In this document: one piece after another, positions 1 to 9,813 of the stretch | How the letters are laid out: each line of letters opens with the position of its first letter | Numbering within the stretch: position 1 is the first letter of the stretch | Assembly: GCA_017308515.1 (NCBI GenBank) | Contig: JAFKEN010000007.1 | Coordinates: 124,001 to 188,000, forward strand | Direction: 5' to 3' | Source of the DNA: Actinomycetales bacterium | GTDB lineage: Bacteria > Actinomycetota > Actinomycetes > Actinomycetales > Microbacteriaceae | Length of the DNA: 64,000 nucleotides | Notes under the pieces: generated by a model | The model's database searches: none | What the model was told of the DNA's origin: nothing | The model's input: only the letters and a program-made list of their open reading frames with translations | Position numbers and translations under genes: made by a program

Positions 1-113
1 CTCGCACGGGGTGCCGCGAGCCGCCGACCCGCTCCGCCAGAGTGAGCGAGGCGCCGATTCGGGTCGGTGTCGGGGGGCAGGCGCTGGGACCGGCTGCTCC
101 GAAAGGATCAGCC

Positions 114-3100
114 ATGAAGCTCCGCGCCCTGTCGCGTCGCACGCGCATCGCCGCGCTCGCCACGTCGCTCGTCACGATGGTCGCACTGCTCGTCGCGGTG
201 CCGGCCTTCACCTCGGCGGCCCCGACGGTGGTGCGACAGACCTTCGGCTACACCGGCTCGACGGCCACCTTCACGGTGCCCGACGGGGTCTCGGCGCTCA
301 CCATCACCGTCGTCGGCGCCGAGGGCGGCAACGGCGGTGCCGACGCGACCCCCGCCCCGCCGCCGGGCGGCTACCGCGGGGTCGTCACCGGCACGATCAC
401 CGTCACGCCGGGCCAGAACCTCACGGTCGCGGTCGGCAGCGGCGGTGCGACCGGGGCGAGCCGCACCAACTCGGGCGGTTCCGCCCGAGCCACCGGCGGC
501 AACAACCCGCTCGCCGGCTACGACGGCGGCCTCGGCGGTGCGGCGGGCGCCAACGGCTCCTCCGGCTTCGGCGGCGCGGGCGGTGCCGCGTCGGTCGTGA
601 TGGTCGGCAGCACCCCGATCGTCGCCGCGGGCGGCGGCGGCAACGGCGGCAGCGGCCAGTTCTCCTCGACGCGCGGGCGCACCGCGACCGCGACCTACCT
701 CGGGCGTACCGACTCCACCTCGACCAGCGGCCAGGCCGGCATCAACGCCAACGACGCGTGCGTGCAGACCAGCTGCTCCAACAACGACGGCGGCGGCTCG
801 GGCGGTGGCGGTGGTGGCGCGCAGGGTGGCGCGCAGGGCGCCATCGAGTTCGGCGCCGGCTCGTCGAACGAGTGGTACGGCTTCGGCGGCTCCGTCGGGC
901 AGAACTCGACCGCGACCTTCTCGGGGCTGAGCGCCTCGTACCAGTACTACTCCGACAACGGCGCCGCGGGATCCGTCGAGATCTCCTACGTGACCGGCCC
1001 GCCCTCGGCGCCGAGCGCCGTCAGCGGCACCGTCGGCGACGGCTCCGTCGACCTCATCTGGTCGGCGCCCGCCTCCTCCGGCCAGTCGGTCATCACCGAC
1101 TACGTCGTGCGGTACAGCAGCGACGGCGGCACCAGCTGGAGCTCGCCGGTCTCGATGGGATCCACCGAGACCTCCGGCACCGTCTCCGGCCTGACCAACG
1201 GCACGGCCTACATCTTCCAGGTCGCCGCGGTGAACTCCGTCGGCACCGGCGACTACTCCGCCTCCTCGCCGTCGGTCACGCCGCTCGGGCCGCCCTCGGC
1301 GCCGAGCATCTCGGCGGTCACCGCGCAGGATGCGGCCCTCCAGCTCTCCCTCGTCGCCCCGAGCAGCGGGGCGCCGGCGACCGGGTACGACTACCGGGTC
1401 GACGGCGGGTCGTGGGTCGGCGTCGCCTCGAGCGCGACGAGCCTCGTGATCCCCGGCCTGCTGAACGGCACCGCGTACACCGTCGAGGTGCGGGCGCAGA
1501 GCATCGTCGGCCCCGGCGCGGTCTCCGAACCGGCGACTGGCACCCCGCGCGCGGTGCCCGGTGCGCCGACCATCAGCTCGCTCGCGGTCGGTCCGGGGGC
1601 GCTCACCCTCTCCTTCACGACCGGCTTCAGCGGCGGCGACGCGATCACCGCGTACCAGTACCGGCTCAACTCGGGCAGCTGGGTCACCGCGTCGGGCACG
1701 AGCAGCCCGATCGAGATCACCGGCCTCGACGACGGCACGAGCTACGCGGTCGAACTGCGCGCCGTGAACTCCTCCGGGCCCGGCGCGGCCTCGAGCCCCG
1801 CCTCCGCCACCACCCCGGCCGCGCCGGATGCGCCCGTGGTGAGCAGCGTCGTCGCCGGCGACCGTTCCGCGACCGTGACCTTCGCGCCGGGTGCCACCGG
1901 CGGGACGCCGATCCTCGGCTACCAGTACCAGCTGAGCGACGGCGGCCCCTGGGTCGACCTGGCGACCTCGTCGAGCCCGCTCGTGCTGACCGGGTTGACC
2001 AACGGCACCGACTACGCGGTCAGCCTGCGGGCGCGCAACGCCGTCGGCACCGGAGCCGCCTCGGCCCCCGTCGCCGTCACGCCCGCGACCGTGCCGGGCG
2101 CCCCCGCGATCGGGGGCGACACCATCGCCGGCAGCGACGCGACCCTCTCGGTCGACTTCACCGCGCCGAGCGAGGACGGCGGCGCGCCGATCACCGGCTA
2201 CGAGTACTCCACCGACGGCGGCGCCACCTGGCTCGCCCGCACCGACGGCGGCGACACCGCGAGCCCGCTGGTGATCACCGCGCTGTCGAGCGACGGCAGC
2301 TCGCCCCTGACCAACGGCGAGACCTACCTCGTCGAGCTCCGGGCGGTCAACGCGGCCGGCGCCGGAACCGCCTCGGCGGTCGCCAGCGGGATCGCCACCG
2401 CCGCTCCCGACGCCCCGAGCGTCACCGCGGTGTCGGCCTCCGACCGCGCCCTCACCGTGAGCTTCACCGCGGCGTCGAACGGCGGATCGGTCATCACCGA
2501 GTACCAGTACAGCCTCGACGACGGCGACACCTGGACGACCACGGGAACGCTCCGCACGAGCTTCGTGATCGACGGGCTGAGCAACGGCACCGCCTATCCG
2601 GTGCGCGTGCGCGCCGTGAACGCGATCGGCGACGGCGCCGCCTCGGCGGCCGTCACCGGCACCCCGGTCGGCCTGCCCGGTCGGGCGAGCATCGGCGGCG
2701 TGGTGCGCAGCAACCAGACCCTGACCGCGACGGTCGCGCTCGCCGACGACGGCGGATCGCCGATCACCGCGTGGGAGTACTCCACCGACGCGGGGGCGAC
2801 CTGGGCCACGGCTCCGGGCACGACGAGCCCGCTGACGCTCACCGTGCTCTCGAGCGACACCGGCACCCGGCTCGCGAACGGCACCGGCTACGCCGTGCAG
2901 GTGCGCGCCGTGACGGCGGTCGGCACCGGTCCCGCCTCGGCGACGACGATCGTGGCGCCGGCCTCCGCTCCGGCGGCGCCCTCGATCGCCGCGACCGCGG
3001 GCGATTCGAGCGTGACGATCGCGTTCTCGCTCGGCACCGACGGGGGATCCCCGGTCACGGGTCTCGAGTACTCGCTCGACGGCGGCGCCAGCTGGGTCGC

Positions 3101-6100
3101 CACCGGCACCCTCTCGAGCCCGTTCACGATCGGCGGTCTGAGCAACGGCACCGCGTACAGCGTGAGCCTGCGCGCGGTCAACGCGATCGGCGAGGGCGCC
3201 GCCTCGGTGCCCGCCTCGACGACCCCGCGCACCCGTCCGGGCGCGCCGAGCGAGGTCGTCGCGACCTCGAACACCGCCTCGGCCGACGTGTCGTGGAGCG
3301 CTCCGGCCTTCGACGGCGGGGCCCCGATCACGGGCTACACCGTGTCGGCCTACGCCTCCGCCGCGGCCACCTCCGCGGTTGCGACCTGCACGACCACCGG
3401 CGCGACCTCGTGCGCCCTGACCGGACTCACCAACGGCACCACGTACTACGTGTCCGTCGTCGCGACCAATGCCGCGGGATCCGGCCCGGCCTCCGCGCCG
3501 CGCGTGCCGGTCGTGCCGCTCGCCCGTCCCGCCGCCCCGACCCTCGGCGCGCTCACGATGGGCGACGGATCGATCAGCGCCCCCTTCACCGCGGGCGGCG
3601 CGGGCGACCGGGCGATCACCGGCTACCAGTACTCGGTCGACGGCGGGACCACCTGGTCGCCCGCGGCCGGCAGCTCGAGCCCGGTGCTCATCACCGGCCT
3701 GACCAACGGCGTCACCTACACGGTCGCGCTGCGCGCCGTGAGCGACGCCGGGGTCGGTGCGACCTCGAACACCCGGCAGGGCACGCCCTTCACCTACCCC
3801 GCCGCACCCGAGGTCAGCAGCATCGTCGCGAACGGCGGCGACGCGCGGGTCACCGTCAGTTGGGCGGCGGCCGACATGAAGGGCGGCACGCTGCAGAACT
3901 ACACCGCGACCGCCTTCACGGGCGCCACGAGCGGCTCGACCGCCGCGACCTGTACGACGACCGGCCTCAGCTGCGTCATCACGGGGCTGACCAACGGCAC
4001 GACGTACTACATCTCGCTGCAGACCCAGAACACCTCGGGCATGTACTCGGTGCGTTCCGCACCGCGCGTGGCGGTGACCCCCTCGCGCACGCCGGGGGCC
4101 CCGACCGGCGTCACGGGCGTCGCGGGCGACGGCACCGTCACCGTGACCTGGGCCGCGCCGATGAGCACCGGCGCGAGCGCCATCACCGGCTACACGGTGT
4201 ACTGCTCGGTGGGCGGCGGCGCGTACAGCAGCTGCGGCACCTCGGCGACGACCTCGCTCACGCTCGGCTCGGCCACCAACGGCTCGACCTACGCCTTCAA
4301 GGTCGCCGCGACCAACGGCAACGGCACCGGCCCGCAGAGCACCGCGTCGTCGGCGGTCACGCCGCTCGCGCCGGGGGTCGCCCCGGTGCTCGCCGCCCCG
4401 GTCTCCACCGACACCGGGTTCACGACCGCGATCACCAACTACGACGCGTCGGTCACCTACACCGGCACGGCCACCGCGGGCGCGACCGTCGCGATCAGCG
4501 GCGCGACCGTCACCGTGTCCGGTCTGAGCGACGGTGCCGGCGCGCGCCTCACCGTGCAGGCGGTCACCTCGACCACGACCCCGGCCTCCGCCTCGGTCGA
4601 CGGCACCGCCCTGCTCGCGGGGATCGCCCCCACCTTCTCGGGCAACGTCGCCACCGCGACCGGATTCGAGTTCCGCATCACCAACTACGACGCCGACGCG
4701 AGCTACACCCTGACCGCCGACCACGGCGCGACGGTGACGCGCAGCGGGGCGGACGTGACCGTGAACGGCGTGCCGGTCGGCGGATCCGCGGCCGTGACCG
4801 TGGCGGTCGTGAAGGCCGGCTCGGCCACCGCGTCGGCGGTCAACGCCGGGGCGGCGCTCGTCGCCGGCACCGCGCCGACCTTCACCGCGCTGACGGCGAC
4901 CCCCGACGGGTTCACCGTGCAGATCGCGAACTACGACGCGGGCCTCGAGTACGCGCTCGGCGTGACCGGCGGGGCCACCGCCGCGATGAGCGGCGCGACC
5001 GTCACCGTCAGCGGGCTCGCCCCGGCGGCCTCGGCCGACCTCACGGTCACCGCGACCGACCCCGGCACGAGCGTCGCGAGCGCCGTGCAGACCGGCTCCG
5101 CCCTGCGGGCCGGAACGGCCGCGACGATCTCGGCCGTCACCTCGACGGACGACGGGTTCTCGTTCACGATCACGAACCCCGACCTGACCGCCTCCTACAC
5201 GATCACCTCGAACGCGGGAACGGTCGCGGTCGACGGCGCGACGGTGACCGTCACCGGCCTGCCGGCCGGCGGCGCCTCCGACGTGACGATCGTCGTCCGC
5301 AAGAGCGGCTACGCCACCGTGCAGACCGTCGTCTCGGCGCACGCGCTGCGCACCGGCATCACGCCGCTGTTCGCCGCGCCGGAATCGACGATCGGCGGCT
5401 TCACCTTCGCGATCAGCAACTTCGACGCGAGCGGCAGCTACACGCTCGCGTCGACGGCGGGCACCGCCCGTCTGTCGGGCTCGACCGTCGTCATCGAGGG
5501 GCTGGCCGCCGAGGAGTCGGCGACCGTCACGGTGACGGTCGCGCACACCGGCTACACGGCGGCCTCCGCCGCCCAGACGGGCGCCGCGCTCGCGGTCGGC
5601 CCGGCGCCGGTGCTGAGCGACGTCGTGCCCACCGCCGACGGCTTCACCTTCACGATCGACAACTACGACCCGGCGCTGAGCTACCGCACGACGCTCGATC
5701 CCACCGGGGCCGTCGTCGTCATCGCGCCCGACGGCACCGGCACCGTGTCGGGTGCGGCGCCGGGTGCGCTCGTGACCCTCACGGTCGCGGCGATCGATCC
5801 GGGCATCTCCGGGGGATCCGCCACGGCCTCCGCCACGGTGCTGCTGCCCACGACCGCGCCGGTGCTCTCCGCGAGCACCCCGCTGGCCGGCGGCTACCGC
5901 TTCACGATCGTCAACTACGACGCGGGCGAGACCTACCGTCTGGCCCAGGCCGACGGCGGCTCGGCGAGCCGTTCGGGCGACACCGTGACCGTCTCCGGGC
6001 TCGCCGCGGCGATCACCTCCGAGACGACGGTCACCGCCGGCGGCGCCGGTCACGTCGCCGTCGCCGCGACCGCGAGCGGGACCTCGTTCCCGGCGGGGGC

Positions 6101-7337
6101 GACCCCGACCGTCTCGGCCCTCACCCGCACCGACGACGGGTTCGTCTTCGAACTGACCCTCGAACCGGGCGTGACCTACACGGTCGCCTCCGACGCCGGC
6201 GCCGTCACCCGGGTGGGCTCGACGGTGACCGTCACGGGGCTGGCCGCGGGCCAGGCCGCGACGGTGCGCATCACCGCCAGTTCCTCCGGGCATCTCGACG
6301 GGGTGCTGGGGGTCGCCAGCGCCGCGATCTCCGCGGGCGTGGCCCCGACCTTCGGCGCGCCGGTGTCGGTCTCGGGCGGCTTCGTCGTCACGATCACCAA
6401 CTACTCCGCCTCGGTCGGATACGCGGTCTCGACGACGCGCGGCACCGTCACGCGAGACGGCGCGCGAATCACGGTCACCGGCCTGCCCGCCGGCGCCTCG
6501 GCGGCGGTGTCGGTCACGACCTCGCGCGGCGGGTTCCAGGACGCGACGGGTTCGGTCACGGGCTTCGCCGCCACTGTCCCGGCTCCCGCTCGCCCCTCCT
6601 CGGTGACGACCCCGCCGGAGCCCGCCGTGGTCTCCGGTCCGACCGAGCCGGGTGCCGGCGCGGGCGGCCGGTCCACCGGTCCGGGCGCCTCGGCTCTCGC
6701 CGAGCTGCGCGCCTCGGGCGCGGGTGCGGGCAGCCTCGTCGCCGGCGGAGCCACCCTGACCTCCCGCGTCAGCGGCTCCGACCACTCGATGACGGTGACC
6801 GGCACCGGCACCGGTCTCGCCCTCACGGTCTCGGCGCAGGACGCGGGGGTGCCGCGCGCCGTCGGCGCCGACGGGGTCGTCGAGGTCGATCGCTCCGGCA
6901 ACCTCCGGGTGCGCGTCACCGGGCTCGAGCCCGACACGGTCGTGACCATCTGGAGCATGTCGGGTTCGGTGCTGCTGGCCACGGTCCGCGCCGACGGCGA
7001 CGGCGCTCTCGACGAGTCGGTGCTGCTGCCGGAGACCGTCACCGCGGGAGTGCAGACCATCGTGGTGGCCGGCTCCGAGGCGGGCGGCGACCCGGCGACG
7101 CTGCAGGTCGGCATCCGGGTGCTCGACGTCGACGTCGCCTCGGCGGTGTCGCCCGCGGCCGGTCTCACGATCGGCGTGATCGTGCTGATCGCCCTGCTGC
7201 TCCTGCTGGCGCTCGTCTGGTTCCTCCTGCTGCTGCGCCGTCGGCGCCGCGACAAGGAGGACGAGGAGTGGGCCGCCCTCGCGCAGAACCCGCTGCGCGC
7301 CTCGAGCCCGATCGAGTTCGAGGAGCTGCTCCGATAG
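114..7337 (+). CDS. Giant secreted Fn3-repeat surface protein, C-terminal membrane anchor
   Basis: The product is 2407 aa. The ATG at 114 follows a good ribosome-binding site (GAAAGGA, 101-107); in-frame sequence upstream has no such site. A signal peptide covers about residues 1-38. Next comes a glycine-rich beta-sandwich-like region (about 40-290). Twelve fibronectin type III domains follow (about 295-1420), most with the GLTNGTxYxVxVRAVN-like strand and typical P-x-A-P linkers. Nine repeats of about 80 residues come after them (about 1420-2155), each marked by an ITNYDA-like motif and a VTVSGL-like motif. A Pro/Gly linker and a last beta-rich domain precede one transmembrane helix (about 2350-2372), a run of arginines and a short acidic cytoplasmic tail. 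No LPxTG is seen, so the protein is probably held by the helix and not by sortase. By architecture it is a cell-surface adhesin or matrix protein; the ligand is unknown. Confidence is high for architecture, low for function. Confidence 0.9.
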   Translation: MKLRALSRRTRIAALATSLVTMVALLVAVPAFTSAAPTVVRQTFGYTGSTATFTVPDGVSALTITVVGAEGGNGGADATPAPPPGGYRGVVTGTITVTPGQNLTVAVGSGGATGASRTNSGGSARATGGNNPLAGYDGGLGGAAGANGSSGFGGAGGAASVVMVGSTPIVAAGGGGNGGSGQFSSTRGRTATATYLGRTDSTSTSGQAGINANDACVQTSCSNNDGGGSGGGGGGAQGGAQGAIEFGAGSSNEWYGFGGSVGQNSTATFSGLSASYQYYSDNGAAGSVEISYVTGPPSAPSAVSGTVGDGSVDLIWSAPASSGQSVITDYVVRYSSDGGTSWSSPVSMGSTETSGTVSGLTNGTAYIFQVAAVNSVGTGDYSASSPSVTPLGPPSAPSISAVTAQDAALQLSLVAPSSGAPATGYDYRVDGGSWVGVASSATSLVIPGLLNGTAYTVEVRAQSIVGPGAVSEPATGTPRAVPGAPTISSLAVGPGALTLSFTTGFSGGDAITAYQYRLNSGSWVTASGTSSPIEITGLDDGTSYAVELRAVNSSGPGAASSPASATTPAAPDAPVVSSVVAGDRSATVTFAPGATGGTPILGYQYQLSDGGPWVDLATSSSPLVLTGLTNGTDYAVSLRARNAVGTGAASAPVAVTPATVPGAPAIGGDTIAGSDATLSVDFTAPSEDGGAPITGYEYSTDGGATWLARTDGGDTASPLVITALSSDGSSPLTNGETYLVELRAVNAAGAGTASAVASGIATAAPDAPSVTAVSASDRALTVSFTAASNGGSVITEYQYSLDDGDTWTTTGTLRTSFVIDGLSNGTAYPVRVRAVNAIGDGAASAAVTGTPVGLPGRASIGGVVRSNQTLTATVALADDGGSPITAWEYSTDAGATWATAPGTTSPLTLTVLSSDTGTRLANGTGYAVQVRAVTAVGTGPASATTIVAPASAPAAPSIAATAGDSSVTIAFSLGTDGGSPVTGLEYSLDGGASWVATGTLSSPFTIGGLSNGTAYSVSLRAVNAIGEGAASVPASTTPRTRPGAPSEVVATSNTASADVSWSAPAFDGGAPITGYTVSAYASAAATSAVATCTTTGATSCALTGLTNGTTYYVSVVATNAAGSGPASAPRVPVVPLARPAAPTLGALTMGDGSISAPFTAGGAGDRAITGYQYSVDGGTTWSPAAGSSSPVLITGLTNGVTYTVALRAVSDAGVGATSNTRQGTPFTYPAAPEVSSIVANGGDARVTVSWAAADMKGGTLQNYTATAFTGATSGSTAATCTTTGLSCVITGLTNGTTYYISLQTQNTSGMYSVRSAPRVAVTPSRTPGAPTGVTGVAGDGTVTVTWAAPMSTGASAITGYTVYCSVGGGAYSSCGTSATTSLTLGSATNGSTYAFKVAATNGNGTGPQSTASSAVTPLAPGVAPVLAAPVSTDTGFTTAITNYDASVTYTGTATAGATVAISGATVTVSGLSDGAGARLTVQAVTSTTTPASASVDGTALLAGIAPTFSGNVATATGFEFRITNYDADASYTLTADHGATVTRSGADVTVNGVPVGGSAAVTVAVVKAGSATASAVNAGAALVAGTAPTFTALTATPDGFTVQIANYDAGLEYALGVTGGATAAMSGATVTVSGLAPAASADLTVTATDPGTSVASAVQTGSALRAGTAATISAVTSTDDGFSFTITNPDLTASYTITSNAGTVAVDGATVTVTGLPAGGASDVTIVVRKSGYATVQTVVSAHALRTGITPLFAAPESTIGGFTFAISNFDASGSYTLASTAGTARLSGSTVVIEGLAAEESATVTVTVAHTGYTAASAAQTGAALAVGPAPVLSDVVPTADGFTFTIDNYDPALSYRTTLDPTGAVVVIAPDGTGTVSGAAPGALVTLTVAAIDPGISGGSATASATVLLPTTAPVLSASTPLAGGYRFTIVNYDAGETYRLAQADGGSASRSGDTVTVSGLAAAITSETTVTAGGAGHVAVAATASGTSFPAGATPTVSALTRTDDGFVFELTLEPGVTYTVASDAGAVTRVGSTVTVTGLAAGQAATVRITASSSGHLDGVLGVASAAISAGVAPTFGAPVSVSGGFVVTITNYSASVGYAVSTTRGTVTRDGARITVTGLPAGASAAVSVTTSRGGFQDATGSVTGFAATVPAPARPSSVTTPPEPAVVSGPTEPGAGAGGRSTGPGASALAELRASGAGAGSLVAGGATLTSRVSGSDHSMTVTGTGTGLALTVSAQDAGVPRAVGADGVVEVDRSGNLRVRVTGLEPDTVVTIWSMSGSVLLATVRADGDGALDESVLLPETVTAGVQTIVVAGSEAGGDPATLQVGIRVLDVDVASAVSPAAGLTIGVIVLIALLLLLALVWFLLLLRRRRRDKEDEEWAALAQNPLRASSPIEFEELLR

Positions 7338-7397
7338 ATCTGGATCCGCGCCGCCGCACCTCCTCGCGGGATCGCGCGCGGGCCCGCCCCCCAAGGC

Positions 7398-7440
7398 GGT
7401 GAGTGAGCACTCACTCTTGTGGAGTGAGTGCTCACTCACC
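7398..7440. promoter_or_regulatory. 43-bp palindromic operator, probable TetR site
   Basis: A perfect 19-bp inverted repeat (left arm 7398-7416, right arm 7422-7440) surrounds a 5-bp spacer TTGTG. Each arm is itself a palindrome of the form GAGTGAG-NN-CTCACTC, so the site offers two 16-bp half-operators. It sits immediately before the TATGCT -10 hexamer (7441-7446) of the TetR gene and covers its -35 region, a good place for auto-repression. It could also fold in RNA as a stem behind the upstream gene. Confidence 0.8.
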
Positions 7441-7452
7441 TATGCTCGCCGG

Positions 7453-8040
7453 GTGGCTCTTCCCGAGGACTTCGTCGAGGTGCGCGTCCGTGCGCGCCCG
7501 ATGGCCCCGGACGACCGCCGCGACGCGATCCTCGACGCCGTCATCCCGCTCATCAAGGAGAACGGTCGCGACGTGTCGACGCGGCAGATGGCCGAGGCCG
7601 CCGACGTCGCCGAGGGCACGCTGTTCCGCGCGTTCGGCGACAAGGAGAGCATCCTGCGGGCCGCGATCGAGCGGTTCATGGACCCCGAGCCGCTGCGCAA
7701 TCGCCTGCGGGCGATCGACCCCGACGATCCGACCGAGCAGAAGGTGCGGGAGGTGCTCGCCGCGCTGCGCGAGCGATTCGAGGGCGTCATCGGCTTCACC
7801 ATGGCCCTCGGGCTGCACGGCCCGCTGCCCCGTGGGGCCCGCCAGGACGGCGAGATGTGGCTCGGCATCGTCTCCCGGATGTTCGGCGACGACGAGCTCG
7901 CGGTGCCGGTGGAGACGCTCGCCTACTACCTGCGCCTGCTCGCGTTCGGCTCGTCCATCCCGATGTTCAACCAACCCCACCCCTTCGACACCGACGAACT
8001 CGTCGACCTCGCCCTCCACGGCGCGCTGCCGCACGCCTGA
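7453..8040 (+). CDS. TetR/AcrR family transcriptional regulator
   Basis: A 195-aa one-component repressor. The N-terminal helix-turn-helix (about residues 20-68) carries the usual TetR pattern: STRQMAEAADVAEGTLFRAF, then a DKESIL helix. The divergent C-terminal half would bind a ligand. The GTG at 7453 is preferred because TATGCT at 7441-7446 is six bases upstream, which fits a leaderless transcript; the open frame from 7399 would run through the operator palindrome. The gene lies 39 nt before a two-gene ABC exporter on the same strand, so it probably represses itself and the exporter. The inducer cannot be read from the sequence. Confidence 0.88.
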   Translation: MALPEDFVEVRVRARPMAPDDRRDAILDAVIPLIKENGRDVSTRQMAEAADVAEGTLFRAFGDKESILRAAIERFMDPEPLRNRLRAIDPDDPTEQKVREVLAALRERFEGVIGFTMALGLHGPLPRGARQDGEMWLGIVSRMFGDDELAVPVETLAYYLRLLAFGSSIPMFNQPHPFDTDELVDLALHGALPHA

Positions 8041-8079
8041 ATCCCCCTACCGCCACCACCGCCAACCGAAGGACCCCTC

Positions 8080-9813
8080 ATGCTCGGACGCCTGCTCGTC
8101 CGCTTCCTGCGGCCGTACTGGCCGCTGCTGATCGTCGTCATCGTCTTCCAGGCCGGCCAGTCGATCGCCAACCTCACCCTGCCGAGCCTCAACGCCGACA
8201 TCATCGACAAGGGCGTCGCCCAGGGCGACACCGGGGTGATCCTCGGCACCGGCGGCGTGATGCTGCTCGTCACCCTCGCGCAGATCGTCTGCTCGATCGT
8301 CGCCGTCTACTTCGGCGCCCGCACCGCGATGGCCTTCGGCCGCGACCTGCGCGGCGCGATCTTCCACCGCGTCGGCGAGTTCTCCGAGCGGGAGGTGCAG
8401 AGCTTCGGCGCGCCGAGCCTCATCACGCGCACCACCAACGACGTGCAGCAGGTGCAGATGCTCGTGCTCATGAGCATGACCTTCCTGGTGGCCACGCCGA
8501 TCCTCGCGATCGGCGGGGTGATCTTCGCGCTGCAGGAGGATCTCGGCCTCGGCTGGATCCTCGTCGTCGCCGTGCCGGTGCTCCTGATCGTCGTCGGGCT
8601 CATCATCTGGCGAATGGTGCCGTGGTTCCGCCGCATGCAGGAGCGCATCGACCAGGTCAACCGGGTGCTGCGCGAGCAGCTCACCGGCATCCGCGTGGTG
8701 CGCGCCTTCGTGCGCGAGCCCGTCGAGACCGAGCGCTTCGCGCGGGCGAACGCCGACGTCACCGAGACCGCGCTGCGGGCCGGGCGGCTGTTCGCCCTCA
8801 TGTTCCCGGCCGTGATGCTGATTCTGAACGTCTCGAGCATCGCGGTGCTGTGGTTCGGCTCGTACCGCATCGAGGACGGCGATCTGCAGGTCGGCTCGCT
8901 CATCGCCTTCCTCAGCTATCTCATCCAGATCCTGATGGCGGTGATGATGGCCTCGATGCTCGCCTTCCTGCTGCCGCGCGCCTCCGTCTCGGGCGACCGC
9001 ATCGGCCAGGTGCTCGCGACCGAGCCGACCGTGCACGCTCCCGCGACGCCGGTCACCCAGGTGGATGCGCGGGGCCGGGTCGAGCTGCGCGAGGCGACGT
9101 TCTCCTACCCCGGAGCCGAGGCGCCGGTCGTGAACGCCGTCAGCTTCACCGCGACCCCCGGCCGCACCACCGCGATCATCGGATCCACCGGTGCCGGCAA
9201 GACGACCCTCGTCAACCTGCTGCCGCGGCTGTTCGACGTGACCGGGGGAGCGGTGCTCGTCGACGGCGTCGACGTCCGCGAGCTCGACCCCGACCTGCTG
9301 TGGGGTCGGATCGGTCTCGTGCCGCAGCGGGCGTACCTGTTCAGCGGCACCGTCGCCTCCAACCTCCGCTACGGCAATCCCGAGGCGAGCGACGACGAAC
9401 TCTGGCACGCCCTCGAGATCGCTCAGGCGGCCGATTTCGTGCGCGAGATGCCCGAGGGGCTGGAGGCGCCGATCTCCCAGGGCGGCACCAACGTCTCCGG
9501 CGGCCAGCGCCAGCGGCTCGCGATCGCGCGAGCCCTCGTGAAGCGCCCCGAGGTGTACGTCTTCGACGACGCCTTCTCGGCCCTCGACACGGCGACCGAC
9601 GCGCGGCTGCGCGCCGCGCTCGCCCGCGAGGTGGCCGACGCGACGATGATCGTCGTCGCCCAGCGGGTGTCGACCATCGTCGACGCCGACGAGATCCTCG
9701 TGCTCGACGACGGCCGCGTCGTCGCGCGCGGAACCCACGCCGAGCTCCTCGAGAGCTCGCCCGAATACGCCGAGATCGTGGAGAGCCAGCTCTCGGTGGA
9801 GGAGGCGGCATGA
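8080..9813 (+). CDS. ABC exporter subunit, transmembrane-ATPase half-transporter (degenerate-site partner)
   Basis: The product is 577 aa, with an N-terminal six-helix ABC exporter domain (about 1-310) and a nucleotide-binding domain (about 330-570). Walker A is GSTGAGKTT near residue 367 and the signature VSGGQRQR near 471. The Walker B region reads YVFDDAFSALD, so the catalytic Glu is replaced by Asp, and the H-loop His is replaced by Gln (VVAQRVSTI). These are the substitutions known from the non-canonical subunit of heterodimeric exporters such as LmrCD, BmrCD and TM287/288. The ATG follows GAAGGA. It overlaps the next gene by ATGA, so the two are translationally coupled. The likely role is efflux of a drug or lipid-like substrate under control of the upstream TetR protein. 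Confidence 0.9.
   Translation: MLGRLLVRFLRPYWPLLIVVIVFQAGQSIANLTLPSLNADIIDKGVAQGDTGVILGTGGVMLLVTLAQIVCSIVAVYFGARTAMAFGRDLRGAIFHRVGEFSEREVQSFGAPSLITRTTNDVQQVQMLVLMSMTFLVATPILAIGGVIFALQEDLGLGWILVVAVPVLLIVVGLIIWRMVPWFRRMQERIDQVNRVLREQLTGIRVVRAFVREPVETERFARANADVTETALRAGRLFALMFPAVMLILNVSSIAVLWFGSYRIEDGDLQVGSLIAFLSYLIQILMAVMMASMLAFLLPRASVSGDRIGQVLATEPTVHAPATPVTQVDARGRVELREATFSYPGAEAPVVNAVSFTATPGRTTAIIGSTGAGKTTLVNLLPRLFDVTGGAVLVDGVDVRELDPDLLWGRIGLVPQRAYLFSGTVASNLRYGNPEASDDELWHALEIAQAADFVREMPEGLEAPISQGGTNVSGGQRQRLAIARALVKRPEVYVFDDAFSALDTATDARLRAALAREVADATMIVVAQRVSTIVDADEILVLDDGRVVARGTHAELLESSPEYAEIVESQLSVEEAA

Noticed and set aside
1000-4380. Possible CRISPR-like or satellite repeat
   Set aside because: The periodicity is that of coding Fn3 domains (about 85-95 codons) with diverged DNA, not short identical repeats with spacers.
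11-7402. A 2463-aa frame on the plus strand overlapping the Fn3 gene
   Set aside because: Arg/His-rich shadow in another frame of the same gene, with no start signal.
108-7439. A 2443-aa open frame on the minus strand opposite the Fn3 gene
   Set aside because: It is rich in Arg, Gly, Asp and His, has no signal or domain and mirrors the third-position GC bias of the real gene; antisense open frames are expected at this GC content.
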